Shown here: positions 33,500-45,849 of the stretch, in pieces
Numbering within the stretch: the stretch's first letter is position 1
Layout of the letters: each line of letters opens with the position of its first letter
Origin: Leptasterias polaris
Taxonomy: Eukaryota > Echinodermata > Asteroidea > Forcipulatida > Asteriidae
Direction of reading: 5' to 3'
Assembly (NCBI GenBank): GCA_037783415.1
Contig: JAZGTN010000167.1
Location: 62,001-126,000 of the forward strand
DNA length: 64,000 bases
Notes under the pieces: model-generated
What the model was told of the DNA's origin: nothing
Seen by the model: only the letters and a program-made list of their open reading frames with translations
Database searches by the model: none
Position numbers and translations under genes: made by a program

Positions 33500-33507
33500 G
33501 CACACGA

Positions 33508-34746
33508 CAAGCTATTAGCCAGCGATACGTCTGGGCGTCTTTTGGACGGCCTATTTTATTTTTGGACGCCCCGAAAAACTGTCGGACGCCCTTGAAAACG
33601 CCCTGTTTTTTGTACATAATTTTTAACAATTACATCCGAATACCTGAAATTGTAAGCAAAACGAACGCAAATCCAAAACTATTACTACCTGCCAGCTGCA
33701 GTGAAGGTAATTTTACGCAAGATACAACCAATTTATCTTAACTATACTGATCGCCCATTCATTGTTTACCGACAAAGGGATCAAATTTAACATCAGACAG
33801 TGCCCCCGACTAGTGGGAAGGCTTGAACAACCGCAAAGGCTTTAGAAACTATAGCGGTGAAACGCCACGCAGAAGACAAGTTTACAAAATACATGTACAC
33901 GTCGACGTAAAAAGCGTTGTGTATGTATGTCGTGTACCTACCAGGGATGTGTGATAGATCGGCAGCACTTGAGACACACGTGTTGTAGACTTGATTTCAA
34001 GTCTGAGATAAGGGTTATTTTTCTGCATCAGCCACACAAAATCCCCCCGCAGATTGGCTATCACGCGCTCTAACTCATAGGTTAAAGACGGAGGTTAATC
34101 CACAAGAGGGCGCTATTTCAGGCAATGCAGGTAGACTAAAAACCACGAGCACAGACTTGGAACCAAGTCTAGGCACGTCATTCCCGCTCTTTTCTGGCTG
34201 CCGCAACTTTTCAGTGCATATTAATGTATGCAGAACATCGCACATGCGCAGTGTATGAGTCAAAACGTGCGTGTCTGTTTGTATGTGTGAACCTCCCACC
34301 ATGAGTATGGGTAATGCAGGTTTAATAAAGAATGCTCACTGCACACCGTAATATTGAAGGACAGTACTTCTTAAATGCTCACCTCCCTCACTATCAAACT
34401 ATCCCTCGTAGTGGTACACAAATGTACATGATGTACATGTACATTGAAATGTTAACGATTGTTTCGTATATAATTCGCGGGGTATTTGTAGAATACCGCA
34501 ACTCGACTCTTGTACGGGGGAAACACTGCGCTAATTACTACGATTCTTAGGGCTGTACGGTGCTGATTTCATTTTTTTAAACCCTTTAACCGGCCCAGAC
34601 CCAAAGCATACGTGGAGTACACAGTAAATGCAATAATAGTTCTGTGGTACATGCTTGCTGAAAATTTAACCCAACAATTTGGACGCCCTGTTTTTCAATC
34701 CAGTCAAATTTGGACACCCTATTTTCAAATCCTGGCTAAAAGCTTG
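33508..34746 (+). mobile_element. hAT-like non-autonomous element E, copy A
   Basis: 1239 bp. The ends CAAGCTATTAGCCAG and CAAGCTTTTAGCCAG (read inwards) form a 15-bp inverted repeat. The flanks carry GCACACGA (33500-33507) and GCACACAA (34747-34754), an 8-bp duplication with one difference. Subterminal regions repeat GGACGCCC motifs. The interior includes GAACCTCCCACCATGAG and ACATGTAC microsatellite pieces and has no transposase. CA-starting ends and an 8-bp duplication suggest hAT. The second copy, at 42326-43635, is in the opposite orientation. Confidence 0.82.
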
Positions 34747-34754
34747 GCACACAA

Positions 34755-35835
34755 TAAAGCAACGTACATGGAACCAAAGTGGTCCTCCCAAAAACTGTTT
34801 GAACGTGTGCGAGACTTGCATGGTCTATTATTCCAGTTACTTTTCTAAGTGCAATTGTGTCCCGTTGCTAAAAATAACCCTCAACTACAAAGGCTAAACC
34901 TTGGGCAACTGGCAACAACATGTACAGTAAACGTTTGTAAGTAGTGTGTGAGTATACTACACAAAATGATGTTTGCCAAATCAATGACCCTCTTCTGCAG
35001 TTCTATGCAACCATATTTTCAAAGTTGCGACACTTCCACAACGATGAGATTTATGACATTACATATTTGGGCAATTCACATACAAGCAGTCTCTTCCAAA
35101 GAATAGACCCTTCACAGTTTAGATGCAATACGTGTTGTTGGTGCTTTTATTGGTAAAGAATCCTGCACAATATGTGGCTTTTGTTTCCTAAAGAGGTTGC
35201 AAACCTCTTGCACACTATTCCGAGAAGTGGACCTCTGCACTGTAATTAAACTTTAAATCCTTCAACTGCTTGAGTATCGCTGCAAACAGAATACAATGCA
35301 AGAAAACAGTTTTCTTGAGAAGAGATCAAACTTTCACTCTCAGTTGGTCCCCCACAACCAGCACCTTGATTGTGAAAGTAAGATGAATTGAGTCCAAGAG
35401 ATAATAAGAACGTTTGGAATGATCTAGGTTGGAGAGCAGATCCACACTGTAATTTACCCCCACCTCTGGGCAGTTGAAGTAGATAAGTATCCTTACATTA
35501 GGCATAGAGAGTGGGTCCTTCCTCTATGCTCTATGAGAATCTCCCCGTCACAGACAGGAAACATTTATTTCATACTGACTCAACAATAAGATACATACAT
35601 TGTAGAAAAGCAAATAATTAATCAATACATGTATATCAAACTATATGATTTAACTGAAATTTATGTACATGAGTCAATTTGTAGGAAGAAAGTGAAGCAA
35701 ACAATGTTACTTTTGTTCTTTTCCCTATTTGACAGACAAAACAGACACACATGTATACACAAGCTGACAGCTAAGACCAAACAAACATAACCGATTAAAA
35801 AAACAACCCAAAAACCCCATTAGATTATGATGGCA
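34755..35835. other. No gene; LINE 3' region at right
   Basis: Nothing supported as coding. From about 35560 to 35835 the sequence is probably the 3' untranslated part of the minus-strand LINE fragment. No clear poly(A) tail can be placed. Confidence 0.35.
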
Positions 35836-36894
35836 TTACAGATATGTATCTAACAAGTAATGTTTAAGTTTTCTTGAAAATGTACTAATTGTAGCAGGTT
35901 GCTTAAAATTTATGGGAAGACTATTCCAATATTCTGTTCCTCGTTGCACAACACTATTTTTGTGAATGGAAGTTCTATTATAGTTGACATACAAATCCCC
36001 CTTTAATGCTTTACGAGTGCCATAAGAATGTATCGATGAAGCTAAAGTAAACATTTCATTAAAGCTGTTGGGTAATAGGCCGTAATTGTACTTGGACATG
36101 AATTTACCCAAGTTCAGACGATATAGGTCATTAAATTTGAGCACTTTAAGTTTGGCAAATATAGGAGCTGAATGAGATAGATAGTTGGCTTTTGTGATAA
36201 TTCGAACGGCTTTCTTTTGCAATAGTAAAAGTTTGTTACATAGTGCCTTTCCGTGACCCCAGGATAATATTGCGTAATTTAAATATGAGAGGATGAATGC
36301 ATTGTATAATGTTAACATAATTTTTTGCGATAGAAAGAATTTCAATCTATTCATAATACCAACATTTTTTGAGATTTTGGTGGTTAAAACATCTAGTTCT
36401 CATCAATATAAATACCTAAAAATTTACAACTCTGTTTGGTTGAGAGCACTGTCATTTAAACAGAGGGGTACATGGCGCACATATTTCTTTTGCCTGGCAC
36501 AAAAAATTATATAGTTTGTTTTAAGAGCATTAATTGACAGTTTATTTGCTAGAAGCCAGTTACTTATTTTAACAAGCTCTACGTTAAGGTTTTGTATAGC
36601 TATGTCAACATTGTGGTGATTATATAAAAGGCTTGTATCATCTGCAAACATACAGAAAGAGATCAAACTAGACGAATTACAAATATCATTTAAATAGATA
36701 ATGAACAATAGAGGACCTAACACAGAACCTTGAGGAACTCCACAAGAAATATATTTTTCGGATGATTGTCTAGAATTATACAAAACAAATTGCTTTCTAT
36801 GTGTTAAGTAGCTCTTAAACCATTCCAGGGCCAACCCACGAACACCAATATTCTCTAACTTAGTAATAATACACCTATCAATTGTATGACGCAC
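35836..36894 (-). pseudogene. 5'-truncated non-LTR retrotransposon (LINE) RT
   Basis: The minus strand encodes RT core motifs: GVPQGSVLGPLLFIIYLNDI, then FADDTSLL with the catalytic FADD, then ANKLSINALKTNYIIF. The C-terminal LINE region follows (MNRLKFFLSQKI, YGTRKALKGD, TEYWNSLP). Both ORF pieces (36894-36424 and 36354-35836) are in one frame, but between them the LINE sequence runs out of frame and contains stops, so there are two compensating frameshifts. The endonuclease and the first RT motifs are missing upstream of HTIDRCIITK. The sequence style is that of the Jockey/CR1-related group; the clade is not fixed. It is dead. Confidence 0.85.
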
Positions 36895-37440
36895 TATCAG
36901 ACCCCCGGGGATGGTGCGTCACTGTCCATATGTGGGGACGGATTTGCGTGTCCAAAGACCCACCATGAGTCAAAAAATTGACACACTTGTTGCAGATTTG
37001 GACGGTCTTCCGAACGTTTTTTTGACTCACCTTTCGCGGATAGCAACGCACCACCGACGGACAAATCGACGCACATAATCGCTTGCTATGCTGCAAACGA
37101 TGCACGCGCAGTGAATACCAAGTATTTCAACCTTGTATGTACGAGTTTCCCGGCACACATGCTGAAAATACATGGCAAGTGTATGCACGAGGCGAGAATG
37201 TACTACTTGATCTTCGAGACGTGCGGTTCCCAACGCACTAGCTATCAAACACACGAAATAATAGAGAGGGAACCAGTCTACTAAATAATGCATCTTCGTA
37301 TCCATCCATGACTCGACGATCGACCCCCAGTATCGTGCATGTGAGAGATATAATATACCAGGGGGCAGAGGTTGACAAAACCACCGCGCCATGAATTACA
37401 TGTGACTAAATAACACACATCCTCGTAATAACTGGTAATG
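36869..37440 (+). repeat. Direct duplication, copy 1 (572 bp)
   Basis: Begins ATACACCTATCAATTGTATG and ends TAATAACTGGTAATG, matching 38001-38558 almost base for base. It differs by a 13-bp segment (about 37071) absent from the second copy, one C in a C run and a few substitutions. Its first 20 or so bases are the 5' tip of the LINE. It includes a small inverted-repeat unit at about 36912-37055 (GGTGCGTCACTGTCC against GGTGCGTTGCTATCC). A 121-codon ORF on the minus strand is disrupted in copy 2, which argues against coding. Confidence 0.9.
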
Positions 37441-38000
37441 ACTGGCCGCTTTCCGATTGGCCGATCGCGTGAATAATTATTTATGACGTAGTGCTTCTCA
37501 CAGCGCTGTATTCATCACCGCGATCCCGCGGATGTGCTTGCTCTACCTAACGTGGTAAACTTTTATAGTTAGGGGGCGAAGGAATGGCGTGTAGCTGTGG
37601 GAGCGATAAGGCAAGGGAAATTCCCTTGGTGAGAAATAACTGCTTGGTCAGAGATGTTTTTACACGTGCGTGAGCAATACTGCAGTTTTCGTTTGTCAAA
37701 CTCATATACACACGGAAGTGATGGGGGATATTCACACGACTTCGACTCTGCGGGATGTTGTGCTTATAAAGATCGTGAAGGATTATCTCTCGGTCGGTAA
37801 ATTTTTGGAAACAACATGAAACAACAAGGATTTACAAAATACACTGACACAGGTACATGTACAGTCTCGATGTTAGTTGTCAAAACATTTGGGCTTCCTT
37901 ATGCATCGTCTTTGTTGTTCGTGTATTTTAGAACAAATTCACTTGCCGCCAACAAACGGTTAACCGTTTAGAAAAGTTTGAAACAACGGATAGTAAATTA
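37441..38000. other. Spacer between the direct duplicates
   Basis: 560 bp, moderately GC at its left (GATCCCGCGG). No coding sequence or RNA gene is recognised. Confidence 0.4.
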
Positions 38001-38558
38001 ATACACCTATCAATTGTATGACGCACTATCAGACCCCGGGGATGGTGCGTCACTGTCCATATGTGGGGACGGATTTGCGTGTCCAAAGACCCACCATGAG
38101 TCAAAAAATTGACACACTTGTTGCAGATTTGGACGGTCTTCCGAACGTTTTTTTGACTCACCTTTCGCGGATAGCAACGCACCACCGGCGGACTAATCGC
38201 TTGCTATGCTGCAAACAATGCACGCGCAGTGAATACCAAGTATTTCAACCTTGTATGTACGAGTTTCCCGGCACACATGCTGAAAATACATGGCAAGTGT
38301 ATGCACGAGGCGAGAATGTACTACTTGATCTTCGAGACGTGCGGTTCCCAACGCACTAGCTATCAAACACACGAAATAATAGAGAGGGAACCAGTCTACT
38401 AAATAATGCATCTTCGTATCCATCCATGACTCGACGATCGACCCCCAGTATCGTGCATGTGAGAGATATAATATACCACGGGGCAGAGGTTGACAAAACC
38501 ACCGCGCCATGAATTACATGTGACTAAATAACACACATCCTCGTAATAACTGGTAATG
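38001..38558 (+). repeat. Direct duplication, copy 2 (558 bp)
   Basis: A second copy of 36869-37440. It retains the first bases of the LINE 5' tip (ATACACCTATCAATTGTATG) although no LINE follows on that side, so this tip was copied with the block. Confidence 0.9.
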
Positions 38559-39277
38559 TAGTTTTGGAGGGTTCTGATGAGTCAGCCATGGTCGATGATG
38601 ATCCGGTTTGATAGTTGATTGAAAAAAAATGGTGTAATAGCGGTAAGTTTTATAAATTTCGTTGAGTCTTAGGGAGCACGTAAAAAAGACAGGCGAGGGT
38701 CGCGTGTGCAACTTGTTCTTCTCTTTTTTACCCCTTGCTTTTTCAGTGTACTTTCTGCCTCTCCTTTTCTAGTCGTCCACTTGACTGCTCTTGTTGCACT
38801 TGTATACCTGTTTATGTGTGTTGTGTTGTCAATTAGCGTTCAGAGAAAGACTCTGCTAGGGTCGAAACATAGGCTAATTTTTGCATTTATACCATAGGTC
38901 CTTTTGGTTTGTAACTGTAAGCAGTTTGCAACAGTTCATTCTATTTGTCTCTTTTCCTTTTTTATTTCACATGTAGGATTCTGTACAATGGATGTATTGC
39001 AAATCACAATCAGTATTCCTGTTTGGGTGCAAACTTTAAGACATTGTGAATATTTTGCTATGACAAGAAGAAATGTTTCCAACTGTCAGTCAATTTCTTG
39101 TTTTATGCTTGGAATAAAGTTTTGTTGTTTCTTGTTTTCTTTTAAGGTGATGCATGTGGGTGTGGGATGAGGGCACCTGGAGGGTTCGTTGTATATTCAC
39201 ACAAAGAGCCAACATAACCCTTGGAGTGAACAGTTCACAAGAGGATTAGGAGAGTTTGAAAAGAGTGTTAATAGCTT
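38559..39277. other. No gene recognised
   Basis: The small ORFs are without domain features. GTAAG-like strings occur but no exon can be bounded. Confidence 0.35.
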
Positions 39278-39807
39278 ACAGTGTAAATTAGGGTCTTTTA
39301 AACTAGTAGCCGGAAACCAAGCAGGAGGGGGTTGGAGAAGGGGAAAAGAATGGACGGGAACAAAGCATTCCTTGGTAAGTCCCTGGCAGACTGGATGAAG
39401 GTGATACTGGACAATGGCAGCTGAGGTTCATGCTAATCGTGATGGGCGATCAACACAAGAGCCTGGGCCCACTTTCATAAAACTGGGTTAAGCACAAAAC
39501 AACTTTGCTTACCAGAATAAGGTTACCACATTCTACCTGTAATACATCATGTACTTATGTACATGCCAATCAGAAGAATGCACAAGACTAAAGGACGTAT
39601 TAATCTTAACATCAACATCGTATTGACCTACGGTGATCTGATAACTTTCTTGTCACGTGGTCATTGATAATTAGGTCAGCAACAGCACATAATGAGGAGA
39701 CCAGGGATGAAATCATTTTAGGACTACATAATATTTGCATTAACCGCCCAATGTACTTGGTTCTGAGTAGTTTATAAGACCCTAATATACACTGCAATTT
39801 ACACTGT
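39278..39807. mobile_element. Candidate MITE with interrupted inverted ends
   Basis: The left ACAGTGTAAATTAGGGTCTT and the right, read inwards, ACAGTGTAAATT then AGGGTCTTATAAACTA match apart from an 11-nt insertion in the right arm. A fragment of MITE family D (39465-39540, GGGCCCACTTTCATAAAACT and TACCAGAATAAGGTTACCA) lies inside. No target duplication is clear. Confidence 0.5.
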
Positions 39808-41241
39808 ACTTTCATGCAGCCCACCATGATGTCAGATTACACAAATAGTTGAAAACAAAACAGCGCAATACAACTTCTTGTTTAAAACAATTGCCACACT
39901 ACACACTGTAGATATAGGGCAAACCCGTTTTTTTTTTTCACGAGAAGTGCTTGCGCTAAGATGTTTAACATTCAACACCCCTTTCAAAAAATTACGTCTA
40001 TTCTCCGAAAAAGCTACTGTACAAACAAGTTTTGTTTGGGGTTTTTTCGTTAAAAAGAAATCAACTCCCTTGGATTGAGAATGCTCGCAATGAAAAACAA
40101 TAAAAATCCAAAAGACAGAAAAGAAAAAGAAAAAGCACAAATGAAAGAAATAACAAGTTCTTGTGTCTCTTTGAGGGATATTGACTTTCAACAGTGAGAT
40201 TAAATGTCAGGCGCTGATATTAAAAAAGCGAAACATCCCCCTCAGGGGCCTAGACTTTTTTTAAGTTACGGCTCTCCGAAATGACGCTTCTGAAATGAGC
40301 ATATTGAACCTTGCGGCCATAAACCGAGGAGACAGGGATGTTTGCGAGCAGTTTTCATTACAGGCAAGTAATTTCCCTGCTTCCTTGGTAAACCAAGCAA
40401 ACATCACACAGATACTCATGTTGAAAGCTACTTAGAGCATGGGTTTGGTTTTGTTTAGGTTTTTTTTTGGCTACCTTTATATATTGGCTTTTGGATTTGT
40501 CAGTTTAGATGTTTTTCTGTACAAAAAGTGTGAATACCTAAGGGAATTTGTACTGTCTGCCATTTTCAGAAAGGGCGTTTAATTCATGCTTCAATCATTA
40601 AAAAATATGTTGTCTATCTCTAAGAAATATTTGCACAAGGAGAAATCTCAGCCTGATTGTCACAAAGTTTATTTGTATTTGTTTGCCAACAATTGATAGT
40701 GCTCCATTTGAGCCAAATCCATTGCTAAATTTTTAGCGTCCTAAAGATCTTTTTACCCTTTTTATTATACATCTGGAATGTTTTTGAAATTTTCTAACTG
40801 ACTATGGTGATTTTAAAATGTTCACCTCAAGTTTTAGGTAATGGAACCGATAAAATGGAACCAGATTTTGACGTCTGTTTTGGGTACCTGGATACCCGAT
40901 AACCCAGCACAGGCCTACATTGTTGGAATGTTCAAGTTGTCTTTCAGGGCTCAAGTATTGTGGGGAAAAAACAAAACAGACAACAGGGCCTGGCTAATAG
41001 CTGAACTTTTTTACTGGACCGGGGCTGAATTTGGATTAGATCATGGAGCAAGTATAGCTCCATGATTAGATCAAAGATCGATTTTAAGCTGAGTATCTGT
41101 CTAAATTGCTTAGCAAAGTGTGACGTCACAAGACAAGTCACGCATGGTGATATTGGAAACTCATAAAGATGAATCTAAGCGCTTGGTGAAATCTTCATTC
41201 TAGCCCAGAATTAAGCTCGGGCTTGTGAACCTTGTGCAAGC
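39808..41241. other. No gene recognised
   Basis: A/T-rich sequence with T runs and a small palindrome at about 41042-41066 (CATGGAGC...GCTCCATG). No coding sequence is supported. Confidence 0.4.
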
Positions 41242-41478
41242 TAAGAAATAACTATGAATAGTAAACTTGCGGGTACACCATGTGTAATCACTTTGGGAGG
41301 AGTGTTGGCTCTGAAAAGAGCCGGTGTGGTCTCGACGTTTTGAACAGTATACGGCAGAGCATACTGTTTAAAACATCGAGACCACACCGGCTCTTTTGAG
41401 AGCCAACACTCCTCTCAAACAGATTTACACATGGTTGTACCCGCAACCGCAAGTTTACTATTTTTAGTTATTTCTTAT
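41242..41478. mobile_element. Hairpin MITE family A, complete palindrome
   Basis: Almost the whole 237 bp folds on itself. The left arm has TAAGAAATAACTATGAATAG, GGAGTGTTGGCTCTGAAAAG and AGCCGGTGTGGTCTCGACGT; the right arm has the reverse complements; the centre is ACAGTATACGGCAGAGCATACTGT. The pairing extends weakly outside. There is no ORF. Partial copies are at 125-245, 8520-8680 and 45850-46170. Such arms can act as dsRNA if transcribed. Confidence 0.85.
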
Positions 41479-42325
41479 TTTCCACACCATGCAAAGCTTC
41501 AAACATACATGTACGGCTTACAAATTGCCCTTAAATTTCTCAGCAAAGTTATCAGAGAAGGGAAGTGCTTTGACAGGAAAGTGCAGTCACATGACCCAAT
41601 CAACAGAGCCTCTTTTAGAGCGATTGCATGGCAACACGATTGTGCATTATATGCAAATGAGTAGATTCTAACATTATTGAAAGGTAAATGCAATAACAAG
41701 TTTTCCTGCATGATGATAACAGACAACAGACAAGGGAATATAGCACACCAGGTCTGGTCAGTGGGGATTAGTCAGTTGGCTACTGACTGGCTACAGTTAA
41801 TTGTACAGTGAAAGGCTGACCTCTTTGTAATTGACTGAATATAAATATTCATACAGGTAGGCCTACAGGCATATTCTGTATGTATCACATCTGGTACAGC
41901 ACACACAGACCAACCCCCTCTATGAAGAAAACGTACATTGTGTTATTGTAAGAACTTTTGCAAAGGCACCACAAAAAAGTACAGGGCACCGAGGCAATTG
42001 CTGCGGGTTAAATCGAGGCCTAAGCGCAAGGGGATATACACAAGTTACATCAATCCTAAAAACCAGGTTCAATGACATGTTCAACGACATCTCCGAAGAC
42101 GAGCAAACTTTTTGACAACTTACAGAATGGATTTAATTAAAAGGCTTCTATAATTCTAAAAAACAAACACTGCATTTAAACTATCTAGTGTTACTTATAG
42201 GCTTCTACATGTAATTAAGGAATGTTGATTGGCAGTACATGAAGATTCAAACATTATACAATCAACGATGTCAAATTCCATCTATTCATGTGATAAATTC
42301 CGATCAAAGAAGACAGACGTGTAAT
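41479..42325. other. No gene recognised
   Basis: Nothing is supported as coding. The last eight bases, CGTGTAAT, are the left target duplication of element E copy B. Confidence 0.4.
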
Positions 42326-43635
42326 CAAGCTTTTAGCCAGGATTTGAAAATAGGGTGTCCAAATTTGACTGGATTGAAAAACAGGGCGTCCAAATTGTTG
42401 GGGTAAATTTTCAGCAAGCATGTACCACAGAACTATTATTGCATAAATGTGTACTCCACGTATGCTTTGGGTCTGGGCCGATTAAAGGGTTTAAAAAAAA
42501 TAAAATCAGCACCGTACAGCCCTAAGAATCGTAGTATTTCGCGCAGTGTTATTATTATTTTTAAAGTTTGGGCGGGGTCACGACTTTTTCATATTGTTTT
42601 CCCCCGTACAAGAGTCGAGTTGCGGTTCTATTTCTATAGCCCGCGAATTATATACGAAACAATCGTTAACATTTCAATGTACATGTACATCATGTACATG
42701 TACATTTACAGTGTACCACTACATACGAGGGATAGTTTGATAGTGAGGGAGGTGAGCATGTACTGTCCTTCAATATTACGGTGTGCAGTGAGCATTCTTT
42801 GTTAAACCTGCATTACCCATACTCATGGTGGGAGGTTCACACATACAAACAGACACGCACGTTTTGACTCATACACTGCGCATGTGCGATGTTCTGCCTA
42901 CATTAATATGCGCTGAAAGGTTGCCGGCAGCAGAAAAGAGCGGGAATGACGTGCCTAGACTTGGTTCCAAGTCTGTGCTCCTGGTTTTTAGTCTACCTGC
43001 ATTGCCTGAAATAGCGCCCTCTTGTGGATTAACCTCCGTCTTTAACCTGCGGGGGGATTTTGTGTGGCTGATGCAGAAAAATAACCCTTATCTCAGACTT
43101 GAAATCAAGTCTACAACACGTGTGTCTCGAGTGCTGCCGATCTATCACACACAACCCTGGTAGGTACACGACATGTACCTGTACATATACATTTACATAC
43201 ACAACGCTTTTTACGTCGACATACATGTACATTTGTACATGTACTTTGTAAACTTGTCTACTACTGCGTGGCGTTTCACCACTATAGTTTCTAAAGCCTT
43301 TGCGGTTGTTCAAGCCTTCCCACCACCACTCGGGGGCGGCACTGTCTGATGTTAAATTTGATCCCTTTGTCGGTAAACAATGAATGGGCGATCAGTATAT
43401 TTAAGATAAATTGGTTGTATCTTGCATAAAATTACCTTCACTGCAGCTGGCAGGTAGTAATAGTTTTGGATTTGCATTCGTTTTGCTTACAATTTCAGGT
43501 ATTCGGATGTAACTTTTTTTTAATTATGTACAAAAAACAGGGCGTCTTCAAGGGCGTCCGACAGTTTTTCGGGGCGTCCAAAAATAAAATAGGGCGTCCA
43601 AAAGACGCCCCGACGTATCGCTGGCTAATAGCCTG
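42326..43635 (-). mobile_element. hAT-like non-autonomous element E, copy B
   Basis: 1310 bp, the inverted counterpart of 33508-34746. The ends are CAAGCTTTTAGCCAG and, from the right, CAGGCTATTAGCCAG. The exact 8-bp duplication CGTGTAAT lies at 42318-42325 and 43636-43643. Compared with copy A it has extra segments around 42540-42600 and a longer ACATGTAC microsatellite (about 43170-43250). No transposase ORF is present; the 112-codon ORF at 42825-43163 is broken in copy A. Confidence 0.85.
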
Positions 43636-44914
43636 CGTGTAATACATTTGATAAATTTGCAAGTCCATTATGTTAACAAACAATGTCTGTAAGTAAGAGA
43701 CTGAGCAAGTCTCATACATTGTAGTACTCAAACTTGCGGGCCGACCAAGTTGGTCCCAGCCATTTTGAGTTTTACGAGTGCGTGATTCTCATTCTTCAAA
43801 TTCTTAATTTTTTTTATGGCTGTAAAAATTATATCATAATGTTGTTTGCCATCAGGAGTTTTTTTTCACTGGTGCTGATTTGTTTTTTTGACAGAGCCAG
43901 ACATAAGTGATTTTATCTAAATAAAAACAAGTTGAATTTGATTACATTTGGACTTTAAAAAAAATGAATGCCTAGAATCAACATGGTCCTCCCTGTTGTT
44001 ATTTTTGATTTACATTTAAACTGTGACTACATTGTGTGCATTTATTTCTAATGAAAAGTCCAAACAATGGAAGTTTTAATACAAAGATAATAGAGGGCTG
44101 AAAAAACACATGTTTTTTTTGGTTAATATCCTTTATATGGATCTGGTATTACTTATTTTAATTTTGTGTAGGTCATCTTTGTGTACACTATGTCAGCACA
44201 TTGTACCCCACATTTATGTAACATACACTTGGCAAATTGAATCTGAGTGTAATTGTCCATTAATCACCCTTATCAACTGTCAAAAGACAGCTCAAATAAC
44301 CCCAGTATGTTTACCATACTCCACTCAAATGTCATTTTGCCCTTGAGAAACCTTTTGCGGTCATAACATCAAAGTATTATGTACATTGTGGTACATTAAT
44401 AGAAATCTATTGATAGATTCTCATGTGGCTACATGTACATGTATGTTTTGAGCCAACAATGGATTATAAAAAAAATAGAACATACAATGTACAGACTGTG
44501 CAAGTCTCGCAATTATCGGAAATGATAACAAATCTTGACTATATTTAGCAAAGAAATCACGAAATAAAATATAAAATACAAAATTCTTGAAAATAAATAC
44601 CCATAGCAATCTGTTAAACATACATGTATAAAATTTCAATTTTTATAATACAAACAATTGTTAAATTCAACATTGAAACAAAATCAAAACTTGGGACGAG
44701 GATGCTTATTTTTTTTTAGAAACCCCATTTTCCAATCACGTCACCATAATTTGTACAAATAGTTGGATCATTCCGTGCCAAATCACCTAAAATTCTGAAA
44801 AGTTTGGCAGGCTCTGTCTCAGATTTTGCTATTTTTGACCCACAATACCAGGTACAAATTTTATCCCAACAGTGAAAAAACACCCAAAAACAATAATACA
44901 GAGCCTTTACAGTT
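43636..44914. other. No gene recognised
   Basis: A/T-rich sequence with many T runs. No exon or RNA gene can be supported. Confidence 0.4.
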
Positions 44915-45178
44915 GCGAGTAACCAGTTATGTTTAAAAGTAACCAGATAAATGTGAGTAACCAGCAATTGCTAGTAATCAGTAATGTGAGTAATCAGTAA
45001 TGTGAGTAACCAGCAATGTGAGTTACCAGTAATGTTAGTAAGCTGCAATGAGAGTAACCTGTAATGCGACCAAGTAGTGCGAGTAACCAGTAGTGTGAGT
45101 AACCAGTAATGCGAGTAACCAGTAATGCGAGTAACCAGTAATGTGAGTAACCAGTAATGCAAGTAACCAGTAATGTGT
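44915..45178 (+). repeat. 16-bp tandem array, about 16 units
   Basis: The unit is GAGTAACCAGTAATGC with variants (GTGAGT, AATCAG, AGCTGC). Divergence rises towards the left, while units at 45070-45170 are nearly identical. The unit length is not a multiple of 3, so the repetitive peptides read from it (LLVTRITGYSHYW type) are not real. Confidence 0.93.
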
Positions 45179-45849
45179 GTTGTTGAGTACAACCTGGCAG
45201 CAGGGGGATCACATTGACGGGATGTGACTTTTTATTTTAAAAAATATCAAGTAAGGACAGATTGAATGAGTCTTTTCTGAAATAGAAAATCGGCGGCCCT
45301 ACACTTTGAAAAAACAGTCCATAAGAAGAAAAAAGGAAGCTTGTTCTACAAACCCACATTCTCACTGAGCTCCAGCCAGGATTGGGATTGTTGGATCCCA
45401 ATTACATTAGTTTCATTATTAACAGGTGAACGTATTGTACTCGACATGTAAGCCTACAGTATGACAATGTTGAGGTGAACAACAAGTCAGTCAACTATGG
45501 AACCCAGCGTGAAAGAGCTTTGTAGCCTGTTTAAGAACGGGTTCATTTTCTGGTCACCTCTCCGTTGTTAACATTACAGCAAAACCACCACTTTTCATTT
45601 TATCAATCTTTGTTGGATATGAGCAGTGAACAAAAAATGCCGCTTCAGATAAAATACAACAAGTACAGTACTGTGTATAATGTAAGTTGCATCATCCTCG
45701 TATACAATATTTGGGGGAGATGGGGAAATATGGAACCTCTCCAGGGTTTTCCCCATGCACAAGCTAGCTTATCAGGCCAATACGCGCAGATTAGTGCCGT
45801 TACTCACAAATTCTGGCTGTTATGCGAAATATCATTATCATAATTTTGT

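Noticed and set aside
37027..37392. 121-codon minus-strand ORF in duplication copy 1
   Set aside because: The frame is disrupted in the second copy and the peptide shows no family features.
36869..38558. LTRs of a retrotransposon (direct repeats around 560 bp of DNA)
   Set aside because: The spacer has no coding or primer-binding features, the repeats do not begin TG and end CA, and repeat 1 overlaps the LINE tip.
42825..43163. 112-codon ORF inside element E copy B
   Set aside because: The matching region of copy A is broken into two ORFs, and nothing resembles a transposase.
33508..43635. Segmental inverted duplication
   Set aside because: Each copy has its own 8-bp duplication and the homology stops at the inverted ends, so two transposon insertions explain it better.
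44971..45212. Repetitive peptide LLVTRITGYSHYW-type
   Set aside because: It arises from the 16-bp tandem array, whose period is not a multiple of three.
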